A stretch of 64,000 nucleotides of DNA from positions 62,001 to 126,000 of the forward strand of contig PCBI01000011.1 of NCBI GenBank assembly GCA_002730875.1. Direction: 5' to 3'. This document shows positions 19,230-28,939 of this stretch, in pieces. The position numbers were made by a program, and so were the translations under genes. This stretch comes from Spirochaetaceae bacterium (GTDB lineage Bacteria; Spirochaetota; Leptospiria; Leptospirales; Leptonemataceae). Each line of letters opens with the position of its first letter. Position 1 is the stretch's first letter. The notes beneath the pieces were generated by a model. It saw nothing but the letters and a program-made list of their open reading frames with translations, ran no database searches and was not told the DNA's origin.

Positions 19230-20300
19230 AGCGGTGCGCACCAGGTATTGCCAGATGTTTTCGCGCACAATGTACTGATCCATGGTGCTACAGTACTCGA
19301 TCTGATCCTCCACCGGAAAGTCTTCCAGCCGAAAACCGTCAATACCCATGTCCGCTCCGTTCATGCTCATGGAGTAATCGTGGCAGATCTGATCCCTCCA
19401 ATCGATGCTGAAATAGATGATCAATGCCTTGCCCTGAATGCTTCCCCGATCGATCAAACCCACCTCATGATACCGGGAGTCCTTGCTATCGTCCCGGTTG
19501 TCGCCCATGACGAAGTATTTGTCTTCGCCCAGAACGCAGCCGGTTGTTCTGAATGTAGGACAAATGGAACCGTGGTCCAATGTAATTCCGCGAAACCTTT
19601 CCACAATTAGATGCTTTCGCCCTTCAATGGTTTCCTCGAACACCACTGGAACATCCGACTGATATCCGGGAACGATTTCTGGATGCAATACCGATGAACT
19701 GTCCGAATCCGTAAGAATGGTTCGAGATTCGTCCGGCCCCAATTCCTTGTAGGTGAAGTGCTGCCACTCGCCGCTATCGTTGGGCTTGTATTCCACGAAA
19801 GCCACGTCAGGACCCTGGTAGGCTCCGTCCTGGTATTCCGAAGAGCACGTGTATTCCGGATTCGACGCCCTTTCCAAGGGCAGGTCCGGATCGCAAACCC
19901 CGATGTAGCGAATTCTTATCCGATCCCCTGGAAGCCCGATCACGCGCTTAACGTAGTTCTTCTCCGTTTCTTCTCGCGGAATGAAGGTAATAATATCGCC
20001 CCGTTTTGGATCGTCGATGCGTAGAAGCTCGGTGCCCAGGTAAGGCAAGCGCAAAGAATAACGCATCTTGTTTACAAACAGATAGTCCCCCACTTTCAAA
20101 GTGGGAATCATGGAGCCGGACGGGATGTTGTTCGCATCCAGCATGGATTGCTTGAATGCAAAAACAAGAATGAGTAGAAAAACAAATGAGATCAGTACAG
20201 AAAAAGGATTCTCCCTTTCCTGGTTTGATTTTTCACTTTCGGATTCGCGGGATGATTGGTTTTTCCGGGCCACACCCCAGAGTTCAGAAATGCAAGCCAC
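19170..20300 (-). CDS. lepB: Signal peptidase I
   Basis: A 376-aa type I signal peptidase that removes signal peptides from exported proteins at the periplasmic face of the inner membrane. The catalytic serine is S63 in SGSMIPTL, the general base lysine is K118 in NYVKRVIG, and the box GDNRDDSKDSR lies at 266-276. One N-terminal membrane span (about residues 34-52). An insertion of about 100 residues between the lysine and the GDN box (131-250) forms an enlarged beta domain, as in many Gram-negative enzymes. The annotated start is GTG; another GTG lies 9 codons downstream. Confidence 0.95.
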   Translation of the reverse strand: MACISELWGVARKNQSSRESESEKSNQERENPFSVLISFVFLLILVFAFKQSMLDANNIPSGSMIPTLKVGDYLFVNKMRYSLRLPYLGTELLRIDDPKRGDIITFIPREETEKNYVKRVIGLPGDRIRIRYIGVCDPDLPLERASNPEYTCSSEYQDGAYQGPDVAFVEYKPNDSGEWQHFTYKELGPDESRTILTDSDSSSVLHPEIVPGYQSDVPVVFEETIEGRKHLIVERFRGITLDHGSICPTFRTTGCVLGEDKYFVMGDNRDDSKDSRYHEVGLIDRGSIQGKALIIYFSIDWRDQICHDYSMSMNGADMGIDGFRLEDFPVEDQIEYCSTMDQYIVRENIWQYLVRTALYRIPRMDVRWSRLGDLLH

Positions 20301-20329
20301 AGATCAACGAAATATTAGAAAGAACTGTG

Positions 20330-20455
20330 GTCCCGCTCAGCGACTCCCGTGAGGACCCGCTGTCCGGCCAGTCCCGCTAACCGACTTCCAGAAAACCAGG
20401 CATTCGCGTCCGGCGGTCCCGCCAGGCGACTTCCAGGAATTCTGGCATTCGGGAA
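20330..20455. repeat. Diverged tandem repeat (about 45 bp) after a stop codon
   Basis: GTCCCGC begins units at 20330, 20371 and 20417. The second and third units share CCGACTTCCAG/GCGACTTCCAG and GGCATTCG. On the minus strand CGAATGCC repeats after exactly 45 bases. The array begins 8 bp after the stop of the 915-codon exported protein and ends near the lepB start. Confidence 0.6.
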
Positions 20456-20463
20456 GGCCCGGT

Positions 20464-23109
20464 CTAGTCTTCAAGAAAGGCGATTCCGGGAAAGATGACT
20501 CGATACTTTCCTGGAATTAATGGAACCAGGCTCTGAGATTCCAGAAGGTCTTCCGGTTCATCAAAAGCCTCGAGCACGGGAACTCCCCGGTCATGAAACA
20601 CGCGCATAAGCTCCTTTCTGTAAATTCTGTCCGATTGCGAATCCGGATCCCAGATTACGAGCTCAAGCTTGCCTTTAAACCGGCGGTCCAGATCCCAGAG
20701 CCGCAGAGACCCGGAATTGCACTGAAACTCCCGGAGATATATTTGACCGGAACCTTCGATCTTTTCCGGCAGCAAAAGCCTACCCCGGAGGTCCGGGTTC
20801 AGGAACTCATTTAGCTTCAATTGCCGACTGCCCGCATCGTAGCACTCATCGGATAGTTGCGGCATCGAAGCGTTCAGATCGTATTGCTTTACTGTTTCGG
20901 GGCTGCCTTCTACAGGCCAGCCGTAGTAGGTCACCGAGGCGCCGGTGAAGATTCGGGAATAATCCAGATCCAGGGAAGGGTCATAAAGCACCGCAAGAGA
21001 GCCCCTGGCATGGTCTACGAATTCGGTGAAGAATTCCCGGGCCCGACTGCAGTCCCCTCCATTCTCAAAATCGCAATCATTTTCGATTCGATCATTGTAA
21101 CCCAGGGTTTGGACCTTGAACTTCCAGCGACCTCCCCTGGCCTCCAGAAGCACAAAGTGACCTGCTCGGGATTCCGGGTCCCCGGCAAAGAAAAGCACGT
21201 TTCTACCATCCTTCGCGGTCGGTAGATGCATGCTATGGAGATCGTAAGCCTCCTTTCGAATAAAGGAGGCCGGATCCTGCGTGGGGGCCCAGTCGAATCG
21301 ATTCTGAAACCTGGACTCCCGTATGCTGGTGCGCAGTCCCCGGAGTCCGCCAGGATTATTGCCCGGTTTGAACTCGAATCGTTGACTGGCCGATAGCCGG
21401 GACATCACCACCAGAGCAGATCCGGTGTCCTGCAAGCGCTCCAGATCGCGCAGGAAGGCATCCATCAGGAAGTGCCGATTCACGGTCTCCGGAAGCCAGA
21501 GCAAAAAGAATCGATCGGCAGGATCGAATCTTCGCGCTGCAATGTAGGAACTCAGGGATAGAATCTCGCTTTTCTGGACCGCGCTTCGCATACGACGCTG
21601 CAGAAAATACATCCCCGCCTGGCGGGAGAAATCCGGGGTCAGGGTTCGGTTATTTCCCGTTAGAATGCCCCGGGCTTTGATGAAGTTAATCATCGCATTG
21701 TAGTTCTTGTTGAGGAAGAAAAGGGCCCATCCATCCAGAACAGTGGCCTGGTATTCGATCACCTCCAGGCCACGGGCCTGCGAAATGTAGGTCACGTCTT
21801 CGGCAATCTTATGGGCCAATTCAGGTTCGCTGGACAAAACCATCTGGGCGATTCGCAGTCGAGCCACCAGGGTTTCCGCTCGCTTGCTTTGCGGATCTTT
21901 CTTGATAAAATCGTGCAGGAGCTGGCCAGCCCGCTTCTTATCGCCTTGAAGAAAAACCAGACCCGCCAGTCGAATGCGCATTACATCGCCGTTGCGGGGC
22001 AGTCCCACCCATACATCCCGGCCCTTCTGCTTGCCCAGGGTATCGGGCTTCTCCTTTAGAATCAGATTACTGGCGGACTCGTATTCGCCGGCCAGGATTA
22101 GCCAATCCAGATGCTTGAGGATCGTTTCCAGATCCTTCTTTCCCGACAGTCTATGGTCGTCGTATCGTAGCGCGGATTTGTAGTCCCCGGCCATGGTCAG
22201 GTATTGAGGTACAATGGCGTTCAGCCCTTTCAAATCGGGATAGGTCTTCACCATCCCGGCGCCCAGTATGGCTGCCTCCAGCGGAAGACCCAGCCTGGTA
22301 AGAAGTCCCGGCAACGGGCGGGCCAGCGTAGAAAAGAAGGGCACATATCGCTTTTGAAACAAAAATAGATCCAACTCGGATTGAAGTTCGATGTAGTCAG
22401 ACACGCCCATGTCCTTTTTGCTCATGAACGCTTCCATAAGCTGTCCGGCCCGGATCACATTACAGGCTTCCAGGGCCAGCGATTGGCAATCGGGCATAAG
22501 AGCGCTGTACCCGCTTTCCTGTCTTTCGAAGCGCATGAGCCTGGCGTGGTAGGCAAGCAACTCCACGGCCTTTCGATCCACCCCTGAATGTGCTTTGCCC
22601 TGAAGGCTCCCGTAGCCTTTCTCCAGGGCCGATTGACCGGCGCTACCCTTCAATTCCACGTGAGCCCGATAGATCAACTTCAAGGCCTCCCGCTCGATGA
22701 CGGAGAATCCGTTGAAGCCTTCCAGAATGGACTTCACCCGGGATCGCAATTCGGGCCGGGCCCGGGCCTGGTCGATGTAAGCTTGCATTAGCGATAACCT
22801 GGACGGACTACTGAGCGGCCTGAGTCGCGCCTCCGAAGGATTGTCCAGATCTACGGTTCCCTCCTCGACGTAAAGGGGCGCAGCCAGTACCCGGCCCCCC
22901 GGCGAAAAGACCAGAATCAGAAGCAAGGATAAGCCCGATAGACACAGACCCCGGGTCCGCAAAGATGATTCGGCGAAACGGATCCCCGGGCCGCCGAAGG
23001 AGAAGCTGCCCAAAGAGCCGCCACAAAAGCCAACTTGAAAAACTTTAGCCAGGGTCTTAAAAATGTTAAAAAAAATGCGGGGTGTAGTATGAAACCGGTT
23101 TACATGCAT
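20464..23109 (-). CDS. Large exported protein, helical repeat N-domain, unknown C-domain
   Basis: An exported protein of up to about 880 aa. The strongest signal peptide (RTRGLCLSGLSLLLILVF...LAA) starts about 50 codons inside, at a TTG near 22962, so the true start may be there; the ATG at 23109 has an AGGA site 9 bp upstream. The frame is open further, to 23211, but that start would overlap the divergent gene. After the signal come helical, TPR-like segments (roughly the middle third), then a C-terminal alpha/beta region with LVVMSRLSASQRF and NVLFFAGDPESRAG that has a vague CHAT/caspase-like layout without an identifiable His-Cys pair. It is divergent from the 250-aa exported protein. Function unknown. 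Confidence 0.65.
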   Translation of the reverse strand: MHVNRFHTTPRIFFNIFKTLAKVFQVGFCGGSLGSFSFGGPGIRFAESSLRTRGLCLSGLSLLLILVFSPGGRVLAAPLYVEEGTVDLDNPSEARLRPLSSPSRLSLMQAYIDQARARPELRSRVKSILEGFNGFSVIEREALKLIYRAHVELKGSAGQSALEKGYGSLQGKAHSGVDRKAVELLAYHARLMRFERQESGYSALMPDCQSLALEACNVIRAGQLMEAFMSKKDMGVSDYIELQSELDLFLFQKRYVPFFSTLARPLPGLLTRLGLPLEAAILGAGMVKTYPDLKGLNAIVPQYLTMAGDYKSALRYDDHRLSGKKDLETILKHLDWLILAGEYESASNLILKEKPDTLGKQKGRDVWVGLPRNGDVMRIRLAGLVFLQGDKKRAGQLLHDFIKKDPQSKRAETLVARLRIAQMVLSSEPELAHKIAEDVTYISQARGLEVIEYQATVLDGWALFFLNKNYNAMINFIKARGILTGNNRTLTPDFSRQAGMYFLQRRMRSAVQKSEILSLSSYIAARRFDPADRFFLLWLPETVNRHFLMDAFLRDLERLQDTGSALVVMSRLSASQRFEFKPGNNPGGLRGLRTSIRESRFQNRFDWAPTQDPASFIRKEAYDLHSMHLPTAKDGRNVLFFAGDPESRAGHFVLLEARGGRWKFKVQTLGYNDRIENDCDFENGGDCSRAREFFTEFVDHARGSLAVLYDPSLDLDYSRIFTGASVTYYGWPVEGSPETVKQYDLNASMPQLSDECYDAGSRQLKLNEFLNPDLRGRLLLPEKIEGSGQIYLREFQCNSGSLRLWDLDRRFKGKLELVIWDPDSQSDRIYRKELMRVFHDRGVPVLEAFDEPEDLLESQSLVPLIPGKYRVIFPGIAFLED

Positions 23110-23149
23110 TCGCTGCGATCCTACTAATGAAGATGAGTAACAGGAAGCT

Positions 23150-23902
23150 ATGATTTCGTACAACCATTTTCTTAGAAACCCGACAACAACCAGTCTTTTT
23201 CTGGCCTTCACACTTCTACTTTCTGGCTTCGGCCTGCAAGCACAGACTCCGGATGCGGACCGCTCGGACCCGGTGCGAGAATTTGAAGGTTCGGATTACC
23301 TGGATCGGCAGATCGCGTCTCGGAAAATTCACAACCTGCGGCTACTGGTAGAAAGAGACCTGGTCCGACTGGGACGCCTGGTGCAAAACCTGGGCGGTGA
23401 AGTGGAAGGCGCGGATGCCAAATATAAGGAGGCCGCGGCTGTATTCAGAAAGGCAATCGATGCCTACTATTCCGGCGAGCTTCTACAATCCTACCATTTG
23501 CTCCGGGATGCACGAAGCAAGTCCTTCGAGATCTACAAATCCTTTAACGAGACCTACAACAAGAAGGTGGCCGATATTCTCTCCCGGACAACATCGGCGC
23601 TGGTGGACCGGGAACTGGCCGAAGCCGGCCAGGCTAAAAGCAAAGTGGTGCAGGAAACCAGGCATCGGATTATTGTGGCCCGGAGGCAACTCGATCTGGC
23701 CCGGCGAAGCATAGCTTCGGAAAGACCGGATGCAGCCATTGCTCACTACAGGAATGCCACCGTGCTGGCCGTTATTGCCCTGGCAGAAATACAAACCGAA
23801 AAGCAGAAGGCCGATGAAATATACAGTAGCTATAAGAAGGAATTGAAGGATGCCGGCTACGATCCCTACCCTTTGAAACCCGATGAAGGCGTAAGCCAGT
23901 AA
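23150..23902 (+). CDS. Exported coiled-coil protein
   Basis: A 250-aa periplasmic or surface protein. A signal peptide (residues 1-31, cleavage after LQA) precedes an almost wholly helical, charged sequence (about 60-235) with heptad-like patterns, fitting a long helical bundle or coiled coil. A good ribosome-binding site (AGGA, 6-7 bp spacing) fixes the start. It diverges from the large exported protein across a 40-bp region. No family was recognised. A strong hairpin follows the gene. Confidence 0.75.
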   Translation: MISYNHFLRNPTTTSLFLAFTLLLSGFGLQAQTPDADRSDPVREFEGSDYLDRQIASRKIHNLRLLVERDLVRLGRLVQNLGGEVEGADAKYKEAAAVFRKAIDAYYSGELLQSYHLLRDARSKSFEIYKSFNETYNKKVADILSRTTSALVDRELAEAGQAKSKVVQETRHRIIVARRQLDLARRSIASERPDAAIAHYRNATVLAVIALAEIQTEKQKADEIYSSYKKELKDAGYDPYPLKPDEGVSQ

Positions 23903-23937
23903 GCCATTGCAGAAAGGGCCCGGAAATAGTGTCTGAA

Positions 23938-23973
23938 AAGGGCCAGCGCCGAACCACCCGCTCGGCGCCCTTC
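23938..23973 (+). terminator. Hairpin after the coiled-coil protein gene
   Basis: GCGCCGA pairs with TCGGCGC across a 9-base loop, extended by AAGG/CCTT with a small bulge. It lies 35 bp after the stop codon but lacks a long T tract, so termination may be Rho-assisted. Confidence 0.5.
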
Positions 23974-24154
23974 GATACGGTCGCCCATCCCGGACCCGGT
24001 TTGCCGTGCCTATTCACCGTTTTGATGCCGTACTCCTCACATTCAAGTTAGCCCGCAGCGAAGATTATTCTGCGGATTCCCATCAAGCTTTCGGTCCGAT
24101 TGCCGAATTTAGAAAACGGTCCGACATGTTTTTGCACGGCCCTGGAGACACCGT

Positions 24155-24769
24155 ATGAGGCGCCCTTTCTTAGTCTTACTGACTCTAATTACGCTCGGTC
24201 TAACATTTCAGCCTGGTTTTGCGCGAACGAATTTCCGGTTCAGTGAACAGTCTTTCGCGAATACCGGCCTGGGACCTGTGTTGGCCCGGGCAGCCTACAT
24301 GCAAACCTACGAGTATAACACAGGCGAAGCGATCTTTCAGCAGGAATTCGCCAGACTTCATCTATGGATCAGTTTTCGCGGCGATGCCCGGCTCTTTGCC
24401 ATCTTTTCGGATGACCGGCTTCTTGTGACCGGAATTCGATCCCACCGTCCCGATGCCGTTCAGCTGCAGAACCGGAACCTCCGGGAATTTGTAATATTCA
24501 ACCCGAATCTGCATAGCCGGGCTTATGCCAGCACATTCTACCTCTTCGAGCCCGAAACTGAAGACGGCGGACTGCAAAACGGTAATTGCAGGGAAGCCAG
24601 CCAATGGCCGGCATCAGCGGATTTGGATTCTGCCCGGGACTCACTCCACCCGGGGACGGAAGAGCCTGAATGGAGCACTCCGTGCAAAGCGCCGGTGCTA
24701 CTCTATCAATGGCTTGAATTCCTGCGCCAACAGCAGAAAGAGCACAGACAGGGCGTTACGCCGACCTGA
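24155..24769 (+). CDS. Exported protein of unknown function
   Basis: A 204-aa protein with a clear signal peptide (MRRPFLVLLTLITLGLTF...GFA, cleavage near residue 23). GGAG lies 7 bp before the ATG. The mature part has beta-like segments (FARLHLWISF, RLFAIFSDDRLLVTG, REFVIFNP) and one cysteine pair (GNCREA and TPCKAP) that could form a disulfide in the periplasm. It stands alone, with more than 250 bp on each side. No family recognised. Confidence 0.7.
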   Translation: MRRPFLVLLTLITLGLTFQPGFARTNFRFSEQSFANTGLGPVLARAAYMQTYEYNTGEAIFQQEFARLHLWISFRGDARLFAIFSDDRLLVTGIRSHRPDAVQLQNRNLREFVIFNPNLHSRAYASTFYLFEPETEDGGLQNGNCREASQWPASADLDSARDSLHPGTEEPEWSTPCKAPVLLYQWLEFLRQQQKEHRQGVTPT

Positions 24770-25134
24770 CAAACTCCCAATCGTTCGAAGGGAAACCGAC
24801 GCAATCCGGCGACAACGATGGAAAGGTTAGCGTTTCAAAGAAACGCGCTAAAAGAAAAAACCGAAAGAAACATAGGAAAAGCATTTCCCTGATGAAAGCC
24901 TTTCCGCCATCCCGATTTTGCCCGCGAAAAATCTGGCTCCGACAGTGTATTGTATAATTCGGAAATTCAAAACTTTGCGGCACGCATTTATGCCAATGTA
25001 ACGTGAAGAACCAGACGATTCCAACCGGCAAAAGGGGGCCTTTTCCTGCCATTAATCCAACGACGACTCGTTTTTCCCTTGACCTATTCCAGTTTCCAAT
25101 TCCAATCCTGTGCACCAATTCAGAGGAGATTAGA
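24770..25134. other. Intergenic stretch before the LCCL lipoprotein
   Basis: No supported reading frame. A perfect 7-bp hairpin (GCGTTTC-AAA-GAAACGC) at 24830-24846, about 60 bp after the upstream gene, may act as its terminator although no T tract follows. A TTGACC word near 25079 is a possible -35 element for the LCCL gene, but the matching -10 is weak. Confidence 0.45.
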
Positions 25135-25497
25135 ATGAAGATTTTGAAGTTACTGCCGGTCGCGGCGCTTCTGGCTGTTATTGCTTGCGGGCCGGATCCA
25201 ATCGCGATTACCTGTGATCAGTCCGTTAAGGATCTGAAAGATACAATTAAGGACGCTACTACATTCGCTGTGACCTGCCCGGCTTCCTGCGGAAACCGCT
25301 CCGTTTGGGGAACGGACATGTACACCACGGATTCCTCCATTTGCGCCGCTGCGCGACATGCAGGCATTGTAGACGATGCAGGCGGAAAAGTAGAAGTAGA
25401 ACTGGCGCCAGGACAGGATTCCTATAGCGGCACCGAAAGAAACGGAGTCAAGACCGGAAATTGGAATAGCTATCCCGGTAGCTTCAAGGTAAAATAA
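25135..25497 (+). CDS. LCCL-domain lipoprotein
   Basis: A 120-aa lipoprotein consisting of a lipobox (VIAC, cysteine at residue 18) and a single LCCL domain. The LCCL hallmarks are all visible: CPASCGNRSVWGTDMYTTDS, then SICAAARHAGIVDD, GGKVEVELAPGQDSY, and the end motif RNGVKTGNW followed by SF. The domain is best known from cochlin, Limulus factor C and other secreted eukaryotic proteins; it also occurs in some bacteria. The start follows GAGGAGATTAGA. The lipid anchor places it in the cell envelope, possibly exposed. The ligand is unknown. Confidence 0.85.
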   Translation: MKILKLLPVAALLAVIACGPDPIAITCDQSVKDLKDTIKDATTFAVTCPASCGNRSVWGTDMYTTDSSICAAARHAGIVDDAGGKVEVELAPGQDSYSGTERNGVKTGNWNSYPGSFKVK

Positions 25498-25509
25498 TCC
25501 CCATCGAAC

Positions 25510-25557
25510 GGCCGGCCAAACGCCAATCCGGAACCCTAATCCGGGTTGGCGCCGGCC
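25510..25557. terminator. Long inverted repeat between convergent genes
   Basis: GGCCGG, CGCCAA and TCCGG on the left are matched by CCGG, TTGGCG and CCGGCC on the right around a 9-base loop, giving about 16 paired bases. It lies between two convergent stops and overlaps the last codons of the GGDEF/EAL gene. It probably works as a bidirectional terminator, without a T tract. Confidence 0.6.
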
Positions 25558-28544
25558 GCTTGCTTGAGCCTGGAAAGTAGTTCTGACTCGGGCGCTGGCA
25601 TGGCCAGGTAAAACCCCTGTGCCAGATCGCAACCTTCCCTCTTCAGAAATTCTAACTGCTGGTTGGTTTCCACCCCTTCCGCCACCACTTTTAGATCCAG
25701 GGTTCGGGCCATTGCAATGATCGTTCGCACAATGGAATCGCTTTCATCGTTTCCTATCTCTTCCACGAAGCTTCGGTCAATCTTAACCACATCCACGGGC
25801 AGTCGTTTGAGATAATTAAGCGAAGAATAGCCGGTTCCAAAATCGTCGATCATCAACTCGATTCCCATTTCGCCCATGATCTTCAAGAGAGGGGCCATAG
25901 CTGTGATATTCTTCATCAGCGCTGTTTCGGTAAGCTCCAGAGAGATATCTCGACCGGTAAGCGAAGATTCCCTCAAAAGCGCGCTTAACTCCGGAATGAA
26001 ACGATTGTTCTCCAGCTGACGAGCGCTTAGATTCAGGGCCAACCTTCCATGAAACACTCCCTGTTTTCGCCAGGAGGCCAGTTGCGCTATGCCGGTCCTC
26101 AGGGTCCAGAGATCCAGCTCGCGAATGAATCCGGTTTCTTCGGCCAACGGAATAAACTGACCGGGAGATACCGAGCCCAGGGTTTCACTATTCCATCGCA
26201 TGAGCGCTTCCAGACCCACGATACTGTCCGTAGATAGATCAAATACCGGCTGGTAATGGAGTTCCAATTCGTTTGCGCCGGCCGCTCGACGGAGTTCGGT
26301 ATCCATGAGAAGCCTGGTCTGGATTTCTTTCTCCATGGAAGGTTCGAAACGGCAGTAGTTGTTTCTTCCTCTGGCCTTGGCGCGGTACATGGCCGCATCC
26401 GCATTCTTGATCAGCTGATGCATGTCTTCCCCGTCGCCAGGAAAAAAACAAATACCAATGCTTGCAGAAAGATAAAGCTCATGTCCATCCACATTGATGG
26501 GGTTTTTGAACATCGCAAGGATTCGATCTGCATGATTCTGAGCCTCCGCTTCGTCGGCTACAGTGTAGACCATCATGAACTCATCGCCGCCCAGTCGGGC
26601 AAAAAAAGCCCTGTCGGTAAGTTGCTCGGCAAAGCCAAGCGAAACCTGCTTCAGAAGCCGGTCCCCCACATCGTGCCCCAGAGTATCATTTATGTTTTTG
26701 AAATGGTCCAGATCCACGAAGAGGATGGCCCGTAGAGTAGTTGTGTCGGAAACCAGGATTTCGGACAGATGAGTGTATAGCGCTTCGCGATTGGGAAGGC
26801 CGGTGAGTAGATCCGTATAGGCCATACTGCGAAGCTTCTGTTCGGCGGCCACGCGGTCGGACACATCGCTGGCGATGATGATTATGCGTTCTTGATCCTG
26901 GTATTCCAGCAGCCCAATTCTACTGCTGTACCAGGCAATCCCGCCATCGCCGTTAAAGCCGCGAACATCATAGGAAAAGGGCTCCTTTTCTCTGCGAATA
27001 CGATCCAGAGCCCACTCCACTTTGGCCCGGTCTTCCTCTACTACGAATTCTGTGGCATGCTTTCCTTTGACCTCTGCAGGGTCAAACCCGGCTGCGGCAT
27101 TGTTAATGTACACGAGCCGGCCCGACATATCTAGAATTACGACGATTCCCGGCTGGTTTTCCAGAATGAACCTTAGCTGCTCTTCGCTTTTCTGAAGAGC
27201 GCTGGCCTGATTTCGCTCGGCGGTGATATCAAAAAAGGAAACCGCCGCGCCTCGCCGTTCGGAACCGTCTGGCGAAAATGGAATAGCGCTTACCGTCAAC
27301 CAGCGCACCGATCCGTCTTTTCGGCGCACTCCGAGAATCCTACTATATTGGGGACGGCCGGTGGCCATGGCCACCGAGGAAGGATGACCACTCGCGGTTA
27401 ATGAGTTTCCTTCCTCGTCTATGATGTCCCAGTGAGGATCGGTAGACTTCTTGCCCTGCAACTGGTCGGCGCTGAGCTCAAGGATTTCCAGAGCGCTTCT
27501 ATTGAAAGAAACAATGGTGCCCTCCGTGTTGTGGATTACGATTCCTTCGGCCAGAATGGAGTAAACCTGATCCAGGGCGGATTGCGCTCGCTTCTGGTCG
27601 GTGATGTCCATGACCACGCCCGCCATATCGATAGCCTGGCCTTCTTCGAATCTAACGTTGCCCCTTCCTTCCAGCCAGCGAACCTCCCCTTCGTTGGTGC
27701 GGATTCGATGTTCCACCTGATAAGATGATCCCGGGCTTTTCATCGCAGACTCCAGGGCATCCTGCAATTTCTGTCGATCCTCCTGGAAAACCAGCTTCAA
27801 AAAGCTATCGAACGAGCCCTGGAAATCCGATGCCTTCACCCCGAAGATCCCGGCTACATTGGAAGACCAGATCACTTTGCCGGTCTGAATATTCCAGTAC
27901 CAATGACCAATGTTACCCTGCTCCATAATGTTGGACAGGGATCGCATCAGCGCCCGGTTCTGGCTTCGAGTCTTGTCGCTTTCGCGAAGAGTTAGGTTCG
28001 TAGCCTTCCAACCCAGCCAATACAGAACCACGGCAATGAGTATGTACGCAGTGCGTCGAAACCATTCGGTGTAAGGACCGGGATCGGAAAAATTTGCGCT
28101 GCCATCGGCGGATGTAAACGCGGCCACGCCCAGGGAAAGAGCGGCCGCCAGCAGGGCGGTGATCAGTACAGACCAGCGACCGAAGAGCGTGCCTGCGATC
28201 ATGACCGCAAGCAAATTGAGCATAAATATGGTATCGTAGATACCTCTTCCTTCCAGAGACTGCAGATTGGCCGAAAGAAGGAAAAGCGCCAGAAGGAGAT
28301 AGCCGGCAAGGCGAGAACGCCCCAGCTTCAGAAGCGCCAGAAATAGAAATGCGGAGAACAAAGAGATGGTTCCCAGCAAGAGGAATCGCTGCCCGAGAAT
28401 GCCAAACAACCCCAGCGGATAAAGAAACACGAAGCAGATTACAATGAGCCACAGCGATGCCGAAAGCAGCACGCGGGTTCTTCGTTCGTCAGCGGCAGAC
28501 TCAAATGACTGCGGTAACAGATACCGTTCCAGAAAGCGTTTCAA
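25536..28544 (-). CDS. Membrane PAS-GGDEF-EAL protein (c-di-GMP synthesis and/or breakdown)
   Basis: A 1002-aa inner-membrane sensor. Residues 24-190 hold about six membrane spans. Three PAS domains follow (about 200-320, 325-440, 450-570). The GGDEF domain (about 580-740) has an intact LARLGGDEFMMVY loop and metal site (FVDLDHFK). No RxxD inhibitory site precedes it. The EAL domain (about 755-1000) keeps all expected catalytic residues: GLEALMRW, NLSARQ, ELTET, MIDDFGTGYSSL, KIDRSF and AEGVET. Both cyclase and phosphodiesterase activities are therefore possible, with the PAS domains setting the balance. It is convergent with the LCCL lipoprotein gene. Confidence 0.92.
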   Translation of the reverse strand: MKRFLERYLLPQSFESAADERRTRVLLSASLWLIVICFVFLYPLGLFGILGQRFLLLGTISLFSAFLFLALLKLGRSRLAGYLLLALFLLSANLQSLEGRGIYDTIFMLNLLAVMIAGTLFGRWSVLITALLAAALSLGVAAFTSADGSANFSDPGPYTEWFRRTAYILIAVVLYWLGWKATNLTLRESDKTRSQNRALMRSLSNIMEQGNIGHWYWNIQTGKVIWSSNVAGIFGVKASDFQGSFDSFLKLVFQEDRQKLQDALESAMKSPGSSYQVEHRIRTNEGEVRWLEGRGNVRFEEGQAIDMAGVVMDITDQKRAQSALDQVYSILAEGIVIHNTEGTIVSFNRSALEILELSADQLQGKKSTDPHWDIIDEEGNSLTASGHPSSVAMATGRPQYSRILGVRRKDGSVRWLTVSAIPFSPDGSERRGAAVSFFDITAERNQASALQKSEEQLRFILENQPGIVVILDMSGRLVYINNAAAGFDPAEVKGKHATEFVVEEDRAKVEWALDRIRREKEPFSYDVRGFNGDGGIAWYSSRIGLLEYQDQERIIIIASDVSDRVAAEQKLRSMAYTDLLTGLPNREALYTHLSEILVSDTTTLRAILFVDLDHFKNINDTLGHDVGDRLLKQVSLGFAEQLTDRAFFARLGGDEFMMVYTVADEAEAQNHADRILAMFKNPINVDGHELYLSASIGICFFPGDGEDMHQLIKNADAAMYRAKARGRNNYCRFEPSMEKEIQTRLLMDTELRRAAGANELELHYQPVFDLSTDSIVGLEALMRWNSETLGSVSPGQFIPLAEETGFIRELDLWTLRTGIAQLASWRKQGVFHGRLALNLSARQLENNRFIPELSALLRESSLTGRDISLELTETALMKNITAMAPLLKIMGEMGIELMIDDFGTGYSSLNYLKRLPVDVVKIDRSFVEEIGNDESDSIVRTIIAMARTLDLKVVAEGVETNQQLEFLKREGCDLAQGFYLAMPAPESELLSRLKQAAGANPD

Positions 28545-28939
28545 TTCATCCTACCTTTTGGTGCCTCAAATTAGAAGACGCAGGGAGGGGCTCAAAATGC
28601 AACGAAGAAAAACTTGCAGCGGGTGTGTACCGTTCTACAACTCGGTATGACTGCGCTCTTCCAGCCAGACTAGCTGCCATTCTTCCGGAAATTGGCGGCA
28701 GACAACAGCAAGGAGTGGTTTGACCGCAATCGCGATCGATACGATTACTATGTCCGGACCCCATTTCTGGTTCTTATTGGCCGATTCGCCACCGCAATAT
28801 CCGCCGACAGCCGGGAAATTGAATCGGACTCAGAACCATGAGTTTAGGCCCGTGGATGGTTGATTTCCGACTTCGGGTAACCTTTTTTGCTTGCCATTCG
28901 CCTGATTTGATTAGGATGGCGGGAGATCCGGAGGCCATC
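28545..28939. other. Intergenic stretch between divergent genes
   Basis: This 395-bp stretch should hold the promoters of the GGDEF/EAL gene (minus) and of the lipoprotein/VOC pair (plus). The plus frame of the lipoprotein is open back to 28838, but the internal ATG at 28940 has the signal peptide and ribosome-binding site. No repeat, RNA gene or strong promoter was recognised. Confidence 0.45.

Noticed and set aside
20464-23211. Full 915-codon frame as the real protein
   Set aside because: Its first part overlaps the divergent gene start and the signal peptide lies well inside, so a later start is preferred.
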